Shown: positions 8,388 through 15,706, counted from the stretch's first letter. The stretch: 34,933 nucleotides of DNA from an uncultured Oscillospiraceae bacterium (GCA_910579545.1 CAJTVI010000013.1:1-34933); one strand, 5' to 3'. A program made the numbers and translations. Notes: generated from the letters alone by a model not told the origin.

Positions 8388-9242
8388 TTACAGGTGTTTT
8401 TCGGCCAAGGCGTCGCTCACCAGCCGCCGGCGGGCGCGGCAGCTTTCGATGTCCTTGCGGCAGACCTCCGAAAAGAGGATGTCCAGCACAAAGATCATGG
8501 CCACCCGGGCGGCCACCGAGCCCTGCTGGATGGGGGTCTCGTTGGCGCCGCACTGCAGCACCACGTCGGCCAGGGCCGCGCCCGGGGATTTGGGGAACCG
8601 GGTGATCAAAATCAGCTTTGCCCGGCGGCGGTGCACCAGGCTGGCCGCCTGGATAAGGTCGCGGGTGGAGCCGGAATAGGAAAAATAGAGCACCACGTCC
8701 CTTGGCGAAAGCTGGGCCGCCGCCACCGCCTGCATGTGGGAATCGGTGACCGCAAAATATTTGCTGAAGGCGGTGGAAAACAGGTGCGCCGCCTCCTGCG
8801 CCATCACCATCGAGCCGCCCTGCCCCATGCAGAGCACCTTGTCGGCCCCGTCCAGCAGCCGGCCCGCGGCCGCGATGGCCTCGGGGCGGATAAGGCTGAG
8901 GGTCTCCTCCATGGCGGCAAGGTCGGCCGAAAAGACCTTTTGGCACATATCGGGGATGCTGTCCCCGGCCAGCACCTCGCCCGAGAGGGGGTTGCCCGTG
9001 CCCCGGGCGGCGGCGGCGTTGGCCACCGCCAGCCGGAAGGCGTTGTAGCCCTTGCAGGACAGCCGCTTTACAAACCGGCTGATGGTGGCCTCGGCCACCC
9101 CGCAGGCCTCGGCCAGTTCGGAGATGGAAAAATACTGGGTCTTGCCCTGGTGGATCATCACATAGTCCGCCACCTTTTTTTCGGCGGCGGTCAGCCCGTA
9201 ATAGCTGCTGCTGATCCGCTCAAAAATATCCTCGGACGGCAT
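8388..9242 (-). CDS. RpiR/MurR family transcriptional regulator (NanR-like candidate)
   Basis: DNA-binding regulator of 284 residues. Residues 1-77 form the RpiR helix-turn-helix domain (LTAAEKKVADYVMIHQ, then the recognition helix in CGVAEATISRFVKRL). Residues of about 125-260 form a SIS sugar-phosphate isomerase-like effector domain (VLCMGQGGS, LYFSYSGSTRDLI). RpiR-type NanR proteins control sialate genes in several bacteria and sense phosphorylated amino sugars, which fits this position. AAAGGAGGG precedes the ATG at 9242. It is 119 bases behind the epimerase gene with no promoter seen in the gap, so the two are probably one transcript. Confidence 0.9.
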   Translation of the reverse strand: MPSEDIFERISSSYYGLTAAEKKVADYVMIHQGKTQYFSISELAEACGVAEATISRFVKRLSCKGYNAFRLAVANAAAARGTGNPLSGEVLAGDSIPDMCQKVFSADLAAMEETLSLIRPEAIAAAGRLLDGADKVLCMGQGGSMVMAQEAAHLFSTAFSKYFAVTDSHMQAVAAAQLSPRDVVLYFSYSGSTRDLIQAASLVHRRRAKLILITRFPKSPGAALADVVLQCGANETPIQQGSVAARVAMIFVLDILFSEVCRKDIESCRARRRLVSDALAEKHL

Positions 9243-9361
9243 GGGTCCCTCCTTTCGCCGGGTGTTTTTGCGGGCGTTTTTAGCCCGGGCCGCGGGTTTG
9301 CGTCAGGCGCGCGGGCCGCCGGCCGGCGGGGCACAGCGCACACCGCCGCGCAGCGCCGCCA

Positions 9362-10561
9362 TTACCCCAGCAGCCCGCTTAGCATCTGGTCCACCATCGA
9401 GAGCGAGCGGGGCAGGTGGAAGGGCCCCTTAAAGGTGGAGCCCTTGGTGGAGGGCATGGTGGGCTTGCCGTCCCGCCTTAAATACCCGTACCACTCGCCG
9501 TACTCGGGGTCGGCAAAATGCTGCTGGCAGTAGTCCACCGTTTTATAGAACCAGTCGAGGTATTTCTCCTCGCCGGTATCCCGGTAGAGCATGAGCGAGG
9601 CGATCAGGATCTCGTTGTGGGGCCACCAGAGCTTCATGTCGTGCTCGTAGGCCTCGGGCGGCTTGCCCAAGCAGTCGGTAAAATACAGCAGGCCGCCGTA
9701 TTCCTTGTCCCAGCCGGCCTCGATGGCCCAGTCAAAGATCTGGGCGGCCTTGCCCACCAGTGCCGTATCGCCGGTGCGCTTTGCGTGCTCCAGCAAAAAC
9801 CAGACCCCCTCGATGTCGTGCCCGGGGTTCACGGTGCGGCCCTCGGTGTAATAAAGGCGGGGGGTGCCGTCCAGGTCCACGTTCTCCAGCAGGCAGTGCA
9901 GCTCGGGCTTTACATGGTAGCGGAAGATCTCGTCCACGCACTGGGCGGCCCGCTCCCGGTAAAGCCCGGCTCGCTCGGGGTCCACCCGCTCCAGCACGCT
10001 GGTGACGTTCAGGATGATCATGGGGGTGCCAAAGGCGCGGCCGGAGCGGGTCTCGGGGATGGTTTTGGGCCCAAGGCCGGTGGGGTCCGGCATGCCGTGG
10101 GCAAGGTCCCAGTAGAGGTCGTAGGCGCGGCGGGCGCGGGCAAGGCAGTCGGCCTCGCCGGTCACCCCATAGTATTCGGCGTTGGCCAGCGCGTAAAACG
10201 CCTCGGAAAAATAATACCGGCGCTGGCGCAGCGGCCGCCCCTCGGCCGTTACGGTAAAGTACATCCGGCCGCCTGCCTCGCGGTTGATGCAGTGGGCCTC
10301 CATAAAATCAAGGCAGCTTTTGCTGGCGGCCAGCCACTCGGGCTTTTTGCCGTATAAATGGCACAGGTAGGCAAAGATCCAGCCGCACCGCCCCTGCATC
10401 CAGACGCTTTTGTCGGTGGAATATACTTCGCCGGTGCGGTCCAGGCAGGTGTACACGCCGCCGTGCTCGGCGTCCATGCCGTGGGTAAGCCAGAATTCGG
10501 TGCAGCGTTCCAGCTCGGTTTGCACCCATGTCCGCACTTTTTGCATTTTCTCACGATCCAT
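9362..10561 (-). CDS. AGE-family epimerase (N-acylglucosamine 2-epimerase-like)
   Basis: An (alpha/alpha)6-barrel epimerase/isomerase of 399 residues. The family includes the renin-binding-protein type N-acylglucosamine 2-epimerases, which interconvert free ManNAc and GlcNAc, and also cellobiose and mannose epimerases. Visible features are WMQGRCGWIFAYL (~54-66), the active-site histidine regions PGHDIEGVW (~243) and WWPHNE (~310), and the C-terminal GEWYGYLRRDG. In this locus ManNAc is the product of NanA, so ManNAc 2-epimerase is the most economical role. AAAGGAG before the ATG at 10561 and a promoter at 10659-10631 support the start. Confidence 0.85.
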   Translation of the reverse strand: MDREKMQKVRTWVQTELERCTEFWLTHGMDAEHGGVYTCLDRTGEVYSTDKSVWMQGRCGWIFAYLCHLYGKKPEWLAASKSCLDFMEAHCINREAGGRMYFTVTAEGRPLRQRRYYFSEAFYALANAEYYGVTGEADCLARARRAYDLYWDLAHGMPDPTGLGPKTIPETRSGRAFGTPMIILNVTSVLERVDPERAGLYRERAAQCVDEIFRYHVKPELHCLLENVDLDGTPRLYYTEGRTVNPGHDIEGVWFLLEHAKRTGDTALVGKAAQIFDWAIEAGWDKEYGGLLYFTDCLGKPPEAYEHDMKLWWPHNEILIASLMLYRDTGEEKYLDWFYKTVDYCQQHFADPEYGEWYGYLRRDGKPTMPSTKGSTFKGPFHLPRSLSMVDQMLSGLLG

Positions 10562-10630
10562 TTTTGCCTGCTCCTTTCATTTTTTCAAAAAGTGGAAAAC
10601 TCTCGTTGAACTTTCACAGTTTGTTTCCTT

Positions 10631-10659
10631 AGTATAGCATCGATAAAAGTATTTTTCAA
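10631..10659 (-). promoter_or_regulatory. Promoter of the epimerase-rpiR operon
   Basis: On the minus strand TTGAAA (10659-10654) and TATACT (10636-10631) are spaced by 17 bp. The -35 lies inside the candidate operator 10645-10664, so a bound regulator would block RNA polymerase. Confidence 0.75.
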
Positions 10660-10664
10660 CAAAA
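10645..10664. promoter_or_regulatory. Candidate operator, second copy
   Basis: It matches 8249-8268 at 17 of 20 positions and contains the same TTTTCAACAAAA core. It covers the -35 of the epimerase promoter and lies about 40 bases upstream of the kinase promoter -35. Confidence 0.45.
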
Positions 10665-10705
10665 AAGTGTTCGGAAAATTGTTTTCTCTGATTTGGCAAA
10701 AAGGG

Positions 10706-10734
10706 ATGACAGCCGCGCCGGGCCGTGGTATGAT
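10706..10734 (+). promoter_or_regulatory. Promoter of the ROK-like kinase gene
   Basis: ATGACA (10706-10711) and TATGAT (10729-10734) are spaced by 17 bp, with TGG immediately before the -10. The start codon is about 100 bases further on. Confidence 0.75.
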
Positions 10735-10839
10735 ACAGCTAAACAGGGGCCGCGCGGCACAGCCGCGGCCCTCCCCCCATCCCCCGCAGCAGCAGGAGCC
10801 CCCCTGCTTTTGCGCCCAACAAAACGGAGGTAGAAACAG

Positions 10840-12222
10840 ATGAACCACCTTGGCATTGAAGTAACCCCCAAGCACTCCCCCAAGCTGGACCCCGATTACC
10901 TGCCCCTTTACCAGTTCAACCACGCCTTTTTGAAGGGCGCGTCCCATCCGGTGGGCATCGCGGTGGAACGGGCGGACGGCCAGATGGCGGTGTGCGAGAC
11001 CTTTATCCACAACACCCCGGAGATGCAGGATGCCGACTGCTACTACATCAACCGGCTGGTCAAGACCATTTTGTGGATGAAGGGCGGCTTTAAGATCTAT
11101 GTGCGCGGCAGCCGGATGATCTGCGAGTACCTGCAGAAGGCCTATTCCGCCGAGGGCTGCCAGGCCTTTGACTGGGACTATATGGCCAACGTGTTTGAGC
11201 ATCCGTTTGAGGTGGTGGCCTGCGAGGTGCTGCCCGAGGCCAAGGACAGCCCCAAGGCGATCGGCCGGCATCTGGACGGCTGCCGTATCGGGTTCGACGC
11301 CGGCGGCTCGGACCGCAAGGTCTCGGCGGTGATCGACGGCGAGAGCGTCTTTTCCGAGGAGGTCGTCTGGTTCCCCAAGACCAACTCCGACCCGGACTAC
11401 CATTACAACGGCATTGTGGCGGCCCTCAAGGCGGCCGCGGCCAAGATGCCCCGGGTGGACGCGGTGGGCGTTTCGAGCGCGGGGGTGTACATCAACAACC
11501 GCACCATGAACGCCTCGCTGTTTTTGCAGGTGCCCAAGGACCTGTTTGACCAAAAGGTAAAGGACATCTACATCCGCGCCATCACCGACACCTTTGGCGA
11601 TGTGCCCTACGCGGTGGTAAACGACGGGGACGTTTCGGCCCTGGCCGGGGCGATGAGCCTGGAGGATGACAACGTGCTGGGCATCGCCATGGGCACCAGC
11701 GAGGCGGTGGGCTATGTGGACCCGCAGGGCCGCATCACCGGCTGGCTGAACGAGTTGGCCTTTGTGCCGGTGGACGCCGCGCCCGGCGCCATGCGGGACG
11801 AGTGGAGCGGCGACATTGGCTGCGGGGTCAAGTATTTCAGCCAGGATTCGGTCATCAAGCTGGCGCCGGCCGCCGGCATCCAGCTGGACGAGGCCCTCTC
11901 CCCCGCCGAAAAGCTCAAGGTGGTGCAGGGGCTGATGGCCCAGGACGACGAGCGCGCCGCCGATATCTACGCCTCGATCGGCGTTTACCTGGCCCACGCG
12001 CTGGCCCTTTACTACGATTTGTACCAGTATAAGCATGTGCTGCTGCTGGGCCGGGTGATGTCCGGCAAGGGGGGCGATCTGATCCTGAGCACCTGCAAGG
12101 AGGTGCTGGCGGACGAGTACCCCGAGATCGCCGCCGTGATCAATCCCACCCTGCCGGACGAGAAGTTCCGCCGGGTGGGCCAGTCGGCCGCGGCCGCTTC
12201 GCTGCCCGAGATCGTAAAATAA
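10840..12222 (+). CDS. ROK-family-like sugar kinase with N-terminal extension
   Basis: Protein of 460 residues whose second part is an actin-fold sugar kinase. A phosphate-1 loop GFDAGGSDRK sits near 151, a VNDGD motif near 260-264 holds the expected catalytic Asp, and the ADP-binding loop AMGTSEAVG is near 283. ROK kinases are usually about 300 residues. Here about 150 unrecognised residues precede the kinase core, and the usual zinc-binding CxCGxxGC motif is missing (SGDIGCG stands near that place). In this locus the candidate substrate is GlcNAc or ManNAc. GGAGG lies 11 bases before the ATG. A regulatory rather than catalytic role cannot be excluded. The gene starts a rightward unit with an esterase and a membrane protein. 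Confidence 0.75.
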   Translation: MNHLGIEVTPKHSPKLDPDYLPLYQFNHAFLKGASHPVGIAVERADGQMAVCETFIHNTPEMQDADCYYINRLVKTILWMKGGFKIYVRGSRMICEYLQKAYSAEGCQAFDWDYMANVFEHPFEVVACEVLPEAKDSPKAIGRHLDGCRIGFDAGGSDRKVSAVIDGESVFSEEVVWFPKTNSDPDYHYNGIVAALKAAAAKMPRVDAVGVSSAGVYINNRTMNASLFLQVPKDLFDQKVKDIYIRAITDTFGDVPYAVVNDGDVSALAGAMSLEDDNVLGIAMGTSEAVGYVDPQGRITGWLNELAFVPVDAAPGAMRDEWSGDIGCGVKYFSQDSVIKLAPAAGIQLDEALSPAEKLKVVQGLMAQDDERAADIYASIGVYLAHALALYYDLYQYKHVLLLGRVMSGKGGDLILSTCKEVLADEYPEIAAVINPTLPDEKFRRVGQSAAAASLPEIVK

Positions 12223-12233
12223 GCTTTGCCTGC

Positions 12234-12268
12234 GCCGGCCCGCTTTGCGGGCCGGCCTGTGGTGTTTT
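12234..12268 (+). terminator. Weak terminator after the kinase gene
   Basis: A 10-bp perfect stem (12234-12243 with 12247-12256, TTT loop) is followed eight bases later by TTTTT. The offset T run suggests partial termination, so the genes downstream may receive read-through. The remaining gap to 12427 shows no convincing promoter. Confidence 0.45.
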
Positions 12269-12427
12269 TGGGCGCAAACGCGCCGGACCGCGCTTTGGGC
12301 GGGCGGGGGCCGGCCCCTGCCGTTTAAAATAAAAAAGGCCGCTTGGCCCGGCGCGCCCCCCGCGCGGCCGGAGACCGGCCCGCGTTTGCCCCTTCGCCCG
12401 CCAATTATGAGAAAAGAGGTTTTAGCA

Positions 12428-13108
12428 TTGAAAAAGCACATCGTCTGCCTGGGCGATTCCAACACCCACGGCTATTGCGCCGACCCGGCCGACTGCGCCG
12501 ACCCGCAGCTTGCCCGCTTTAACGAGGACGAGCGCTGGACCAAGCGGCTGCAAAAGGCGCTGGGGGAGGATTACCTGGTGCTGGAGGAGGGGCTTTCGGG
12601 CCGCACCACCGTATTCAGCGACCCGCTGTACGAGGGGCTGGACGCGCTGAGCTACCTCTGGCCCTGCCTGAAAAGCCACGAGCCGGTGAGCCTTTTGGTG
12701 ATCATGCTGGGCACCAACGACACCAAGGAGCGCTTTGGCATGAACGCCTTTGCCATCGGCCTTGGCATGCGCCGGCTGGTGCAGAAGGCCCAGACCATCG
12801 ACTGCTGGGGCCCCGGCGGCAGGCCCAATATCCTGATCGTGGCCCCGCCCATCATCGGCGAGGGGGTGCTCACCAGCCCGGTGGCGGACGAGATGGGAAC
12901 CATGGGCCCCGGCTGCGTGGAAAAATCCCGCAAAGTACCGGCCGAATTCCGGCGCATCGCGGCCGAAAACGGCTGCCATTTTTTGGACGCCAACGAGCTG
13001 GGCTGCGAGTTTAACCAGATCGACTTTATGCACCTGACAAACAAGGGCCACGCCCGGCTGGCCGAGGCGCTGGCCGAGCGGATCCCCGCGCTGCTGGCCG
13101 ATGTTTAA
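12428..13108 (+). CDS. SGNH/GDSL-type esterase
   Basis: Serine esterase or acyltransferase of 226 residues. Block I is GDSNTHG with the nucleophile Ser11, block III is GTNDTK, and block V is DFMHLTNKGH with the catalytic Asp and His. The arrangement EEGLSGRTT and IMLGTNDTKERF closely resembles the arylesterase/acyltransferase subgroup of SGNH enzymes. There is no signal peptide, so it acts in the cytoplasm. In a sialate locus it may remove O-acetyl groups from imported sialic acid, but that is inference. Start choice: GAAAAGAGG lies 8 bases before the TTG at 12428, which begins MKKHIVCLGDS; the ATG at 12407 has no ribosome site. It overlaps the next gene by 8 bases. Confidence 0.85.
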   Translation: MKKHIVCLGDSNTHGYCADPADCADPQLARFNEDERWTKRLQKALGEDYLVLEEGLSGRTTVFSDPLYEGLDALSYLWPCLKSHEPVSLLVIMLGTNDTKERFGMNAFAIGLGMRRLVQKAQTIDCWGPGGRPNILIVAPPIIGEGVLTSPVADEMGTMGPGCVEKSRKVPAEFRRIAAENGCHFLDANELGCEFNQIDFMHLTNKGHARLAEALAERIPALLADV

Positions 13109-13733
13109 CCCGGAAAACTTTTTTTGGCGCTGGTGCGGCCATCTGCTGGACCTGATGGTGCTGAGCCTTTTTTGGTTTTTTGCCAGCCTGCCGCTCGTTA
13201 CCATCGGCGCGGCCAGCACCGCCTTGTACGACGCGGCGGTGCACGGCGTGCGCCGGGGCGAGGCGGGCGGCTATCGCCGCTTTTGGCGCACCTTTGCCGC
13301 CGAGTTCAAAACCGCCCTGCCCGCCACCCTGCTGTTTGGGGCGCTGCTGGCGGTGGTGTGGGCGGGCTACAACCTGATGGGCTTTTTGATGGCCCGGCAG
13401 CCCGCCGCCCAGGCCGGCCTTGCGGCCTACGCGGTGCTGGGCCTTGTGCTGCTGGGCTACCTCTGCTGGCTGTTTGCGCTGCTCTCCCGGTACGAATTCC
13501 GCTTTGCCGCGCTCTGCCGCACCGCCTGGCAGTTTACCATCCTGCACCTGCCCCGCACCGCCGCGCTGGCCCTGAGCCTTGCCGGCGGCATCTGGCTCTG
13601 CCTGCAGTTTGTGGCGCCGCTCTTTTTTATCCCCTGCATGCAGGCGCTGCTGGCGGCCATGCTGATCGAGCCGGCCTTTGAAAGGCACACACCTGCCGAG
13701 CCCCCGCCGCCCGCGCCAGAGGGGCAGCGGTAA
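13101..13733 (+). CDS. YesL/DUF624 family membrane protein
   Basis: Integral membrane protein of 210 residues with about five hydrophobic segments: residues 15-39, 74-96, 109-130, 152-172 and 174-190. The opening NPENFFWRWCGHLLDLMVLSLFWF is typical of YesL (DUF624) proteins, which accompany CUT1 sugar importers in Firmicutes; their function is unknown. It starts inside the esterase gene (ATG 13101, stop of the esterase at 13108), so translation is probably coupled. The C-terminus is a short proline-rich tail. Confidence 0.8.
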   Translation: MFNPENFFWRWCGHLLDLMVLSLFWFFASLPLVTIGAASTALYDAAVHGVRRGEAGGYRRFWRTFAAEFKTALPATLLFGALLAVVWAGYNLMGFLMARQPAAQAGLAAYAVLGLVLLGYLCWLFALLSRYEFRFAALCRTAWQFTILHLPRTAALALSLAGGIWLCLQFVAPLFFIPCMQALLAAMLIEPAFERHTPAEPPPPAPEGQR

Positions 13734-13790
13734 GGGGCTGCCGCCCCCCCAAAACGCGGCTGTTTTCAGATTTTTCAAAAGGCAAAAGCA

Positions 13791-13858
13791 AGCAAGGGAG
13801 CGACCCTTTTGCGGCGCGCGTGCGGCGCAAAGGCGGATCGCTCCCTTGCTTTATACTT
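13791..13858 (+). terminator. Long hairpin terminator after the YesL-type gene
   Basis: AGCAAGGGAGCGA (13791-13803) pairs perfectly with 13838-13850, and a further imperfect inner stem extends it. The plus strand continues TTTATACTTAT. It closes the rightward sialate unit and faces prfB, which is transcribed toward it. Confidence 0.6.
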
Positions 13859-13870
13859 ATTGCCAGCCCC

Positions 13871-14033
13871 TTACGCCAGCAGCTTTTGAACCTGCGTTTG
13901 CACAATTTTGGAAAACAGTCCCAGCCGGCTGGCCAGATACCCGGGCAGCGGCTCCAGTTCATACACCGCGCTGCCGCCCTTAAAAGCGCCCTCCCCTTCG
14001 CGGCGGTTATGCGGGAAAACCGGGCCGCGCGGT
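13871..14033 (-). other. Open frame directly after prfB, possible gene remnant or extension
   Basis: Leftward of the prfB stop an open frame ends with TAA at 13873-13871 and reads like a protein C-terminus (ELEPLPGYLASRLGLF, then VQKLLA), with codon choice typical of this genome. It is in the +1 frame relative to prfB and has no ATG near its beginning; an internal GTG gives only about 31 codons. It could be the tail of a decayed gene, a short coupled ORF, or chance. I do not recognise a family. Confidence 0.2.
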
Positions 14034-15155
14034 TCAGGTCTCCTGCAGCTCGCCCCGGCTGGCGGCCTTGAGGTAGGCGTTGATAAAGCCGTCCAGGTCG
14101 CCGTCCATCACGGCCTGCACGTTGCCGTTTTCAAAGCCGGTGCGGTGGTCCTTGACCAGGGTGTAGGGCATAAAGACATAGCTGCGGATCTGGTGCCCCC
14201 AGGCGATCTCCTTCTGCACGCCCTTGATGTCGCTGATCTTGTCCAGATGCTCCTGCTCCTTGATCTGGTAAAGCTTGGAGGCCAGCATCTTCATGGCGGT
14301 GTCCCGGTTCTGGAACTGGCTGCGCTCGGTCTGGCAGCTTACCACGATGCCGGTGGGCTTGTGGATCAGCCGCACCGCGCTGGAGGTCTTGTTGATGTGC
14401 TGGCCGCCCGCGCCGGAGGAGCGGTAGACCTGCATCTCGATGTCCTCGGGGCGGATGTCCACCTGGATGGCATCGTCCAGCTCGGGCATCACCTCTAAGC
14501 TGGCAAAGCTGGTCTGCCGGCGGCTCTGGGCGTCAAAGGGGGAGATGCGCACCAGCCGGTGCACCCCATTTTCGCTCTTGAGCATGCCGTAGGCGTTGGG
14601 GCCCTCCACCAGAATCGAGGCGCTCTTGAGGCCGGCCTCGTCCCCATCCAGGTAGTCGAGGGTGCTCACCTTGTAGCCGTGGGCCGCGCCCCAGCGGTTG
14701 TACATCCGAAAGAGCATGTCCGCCCAGTCCTGCGCCTCGGTGCCGCCGGTGCCGGCGTGGAAGGTAAGGATGGCGTTGTTCTTGTCGTACTGGCCCGAGA
14801 GCAGGGTGATAAGCTGCAGCTCGTCCACCGCGGCGGCCACCGCGTCCACCGCCGCCTCCCCCTCCGGGATGAGGGCGGGGTCGTTTTCCTCCTCGCAGAG
14901 CAGCAGCATGGTCTCGGCGTCGTCGTACAGGCCGCCCAGCTTCTGGTAGCGCTCCAGCTTGCCCTTGAGACCGCTCATCTCGGCAAACACCTTGGCGCTG
15001 CCCTCGGTGTCGTCGTAAAAGCCGGGCATGGTCATCTTGTTTTCCAGTTCGGCCACCCGCTTTTCGCTGGCCCGGATGGCAAGCGCCTCGCCCAGATCGT
15101 CAATGGCGGTGCGGTAGCCGGCCAGCCGTGTTTTTAATTCGTCGATCGTGATCAT
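14034..15155 (-). CDS. prfB: Peptide chain release factor 2
   Basis: Release factor of 373 residues that reads UGA and UAA stop codons in the ribosome. The stop-codon recognition tripeptide SPF is in RISPFDAQSRRQTSF, and the GGQ motif that triggers hydrolysis is in GAGGQHINKTSSAVR. The N-terminal coiled-coil domain covers about residues 1-110. Most bacterial prfB genes need a +1 frameshift near codon 25, but here a single frame runs from ATG 15155 to the end, so that autoregulation is absent. The ribosome site is weak (AAAGGG about 13 bases upstream). The product ends normally for the family. Confidence 0.95.
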   Translation of the reverse strand: MITIDELKTRLAGYRTAIDDLGEALAIRASEKRVAELENKMTMPGFYDDTEGSAKVFAEMSGLKGKLERYQKLGGLYDDAETMLLLCEEENDPALIPEGEAAVDAVAAAVDELQLITLLSGQYDKNNAILTFHAGTGGTEAQDWADMLFRMYNRWGAAHGYKVSTLDYLDGDEAGLKSASILVEGPNAYGMLKSENGVHRLVRISPFDAQSRRQTSFASLEVMPELDDAIQVDIRPEDIEMQVYRSSGAGGQHINKTSSAVRLIHKPTGIVVSCQTERSQFQNRDTAMKMLASKLYQIKEQEHLDKISDIKGVQKEIAWGHQIRSYVFMPYTLVKDHRTGFENGNVQAVMDGDLDGFINAYLKAASRGELQET

Positions 15156-15398
15156 TGCTCTGCAAAACCCTTTCTTTATGCCCCGCGCGGGGGCTGTGAT
15201 CTGCCTGTTTTTATATGCTGCCGGCCGCGGCGCTTTGGCGCAAAACAGCCCCGCCGGCCCGGCCCCGCGCCCCCGGCCGCCCTGCCGGCCCCAAAAGGGA
15301 TGCGCGGGCCATAAAACCCTATAATATAGTATATCGGACAGCCGGGCCAAAGTAAAGCCCGCGGCCGGGATTTTGTTTTGCTTTTTGGGCTGCGATGC
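15156..15398. other. prfB leader and promoter region
   Basis: This stretch has no gene. It contains the leftward prfB promoter at 15356-15328 and a GC-rich leader of about 165 bases. I see no recognised riboswitch or terminator in it. Confidence 0.5.
15328..15356 (-). promoter_or_regulatory. Promoter of prfB
   Basis: On the minus strand TTTACT (15356-15351) and TATACT (15333-15328) are spaced by 17 bp. A second TATTAT overlaps downstream. Confidence 0.65.
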
Positions 15399-15406
15399 GG
15401 TATAAT
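15378..15406 (+). promoter_or_regulatory. Promoter-like signal entering the hairpin array
   Basis: TTGCTT (15378-15383) and TATAAT (15401-15406) are spaced by 17 bp on the plus strand. The -10 belongs to the GGTATAAT end of the first repeat unit, so transcription from it would read through the whole hairpin array toward the gene at 15770. Confidence 0.45.
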
Positions 15407-15706
15407 ATGTTCGATTAGCGAAGCCGAGCCGAAGGCGATGGCTGAGCTTAGCGGCATACATACCATATCCTTAGCGAACACGAGCCCTTTAGGGCGAAGT
15501 GTGAGCTTAGTAATATGGTATAATAGCCGCAAGGCGGCTATTATACATTTATTTTATGGCGTTCGCCTCGCCCCTGCCGGGGCAACCGGCGAAATCGCCA
15601 ATTATACCACTCACGCTGCGCGTTCGTGGTATAATATGCTCAATTAGCGAAGCCGAGCCGACAGGCGACGGTTGAGCTTAGCGGCATACATACCATATCC
15701 TTGGCG
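15399..15706. repeat. Array of overlapping hairpin repeats with GGTATAAT arms
   Basis: Two copies of a roughly 75-bp unit (15399-15472 and 15628-15702) are about 90% identical, and a diverged third copy (15461-15520) lies between them. Each unit has outer arms of the GGTAT/ATACC kind and an inner stem-loop of the form NNNC-GA-GCC...GGC-GA(N)-GNNN. Further hairpins fill the space: 15518-15530 with 15534-15546 (13 bp perfect), 15557-15600 (11 bp plus an inner 5-bp stem) and 15601-15635 (10 bp plus an inner 4-bp stem). Neighbouring units share arms. After the second copy a fragment of the 15557 element restarts at 15702. It encodes no protein that I can support. Confidence 0.85.

Larger units (their letters stand above)
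10562..10839. promoter_or_regulatory. Divergent control region between epimerase and kinase genes
   Basis: This 278-bp stretch holds no gene. It carries the leftward epimerase promoter (10659-10631), the rightward kinase promoter (10706-10734), the candidate operator (10645-10664) and an inverted repeat GAAAA-TTG-TTTTC at 10674-10686 between the two promoters. It is AT-rich compared with its surroundings. Confidence 0.7.

Noticed and set aside
10585..12465. Minus-strand open frame of 626 codons opposite the ROK-like kinase
   Set aside because: It crosses the divergent promoter region and lacks any motif; the plus-strand kinase explains the conservation.
14031..14040. GGTTCAGGTC resembling a tRNA T-loop
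   Set aside because: No acceptor, D or anticodon arm can be drawn around it, and it overlaps the prfB stop codon.
15399..15706. CRISPR array interpretation of the repeats
   Set aside because: Units are about 75 bp, imperfect and palindromic throughout, with shared arms and no regularly sized unique spacers.
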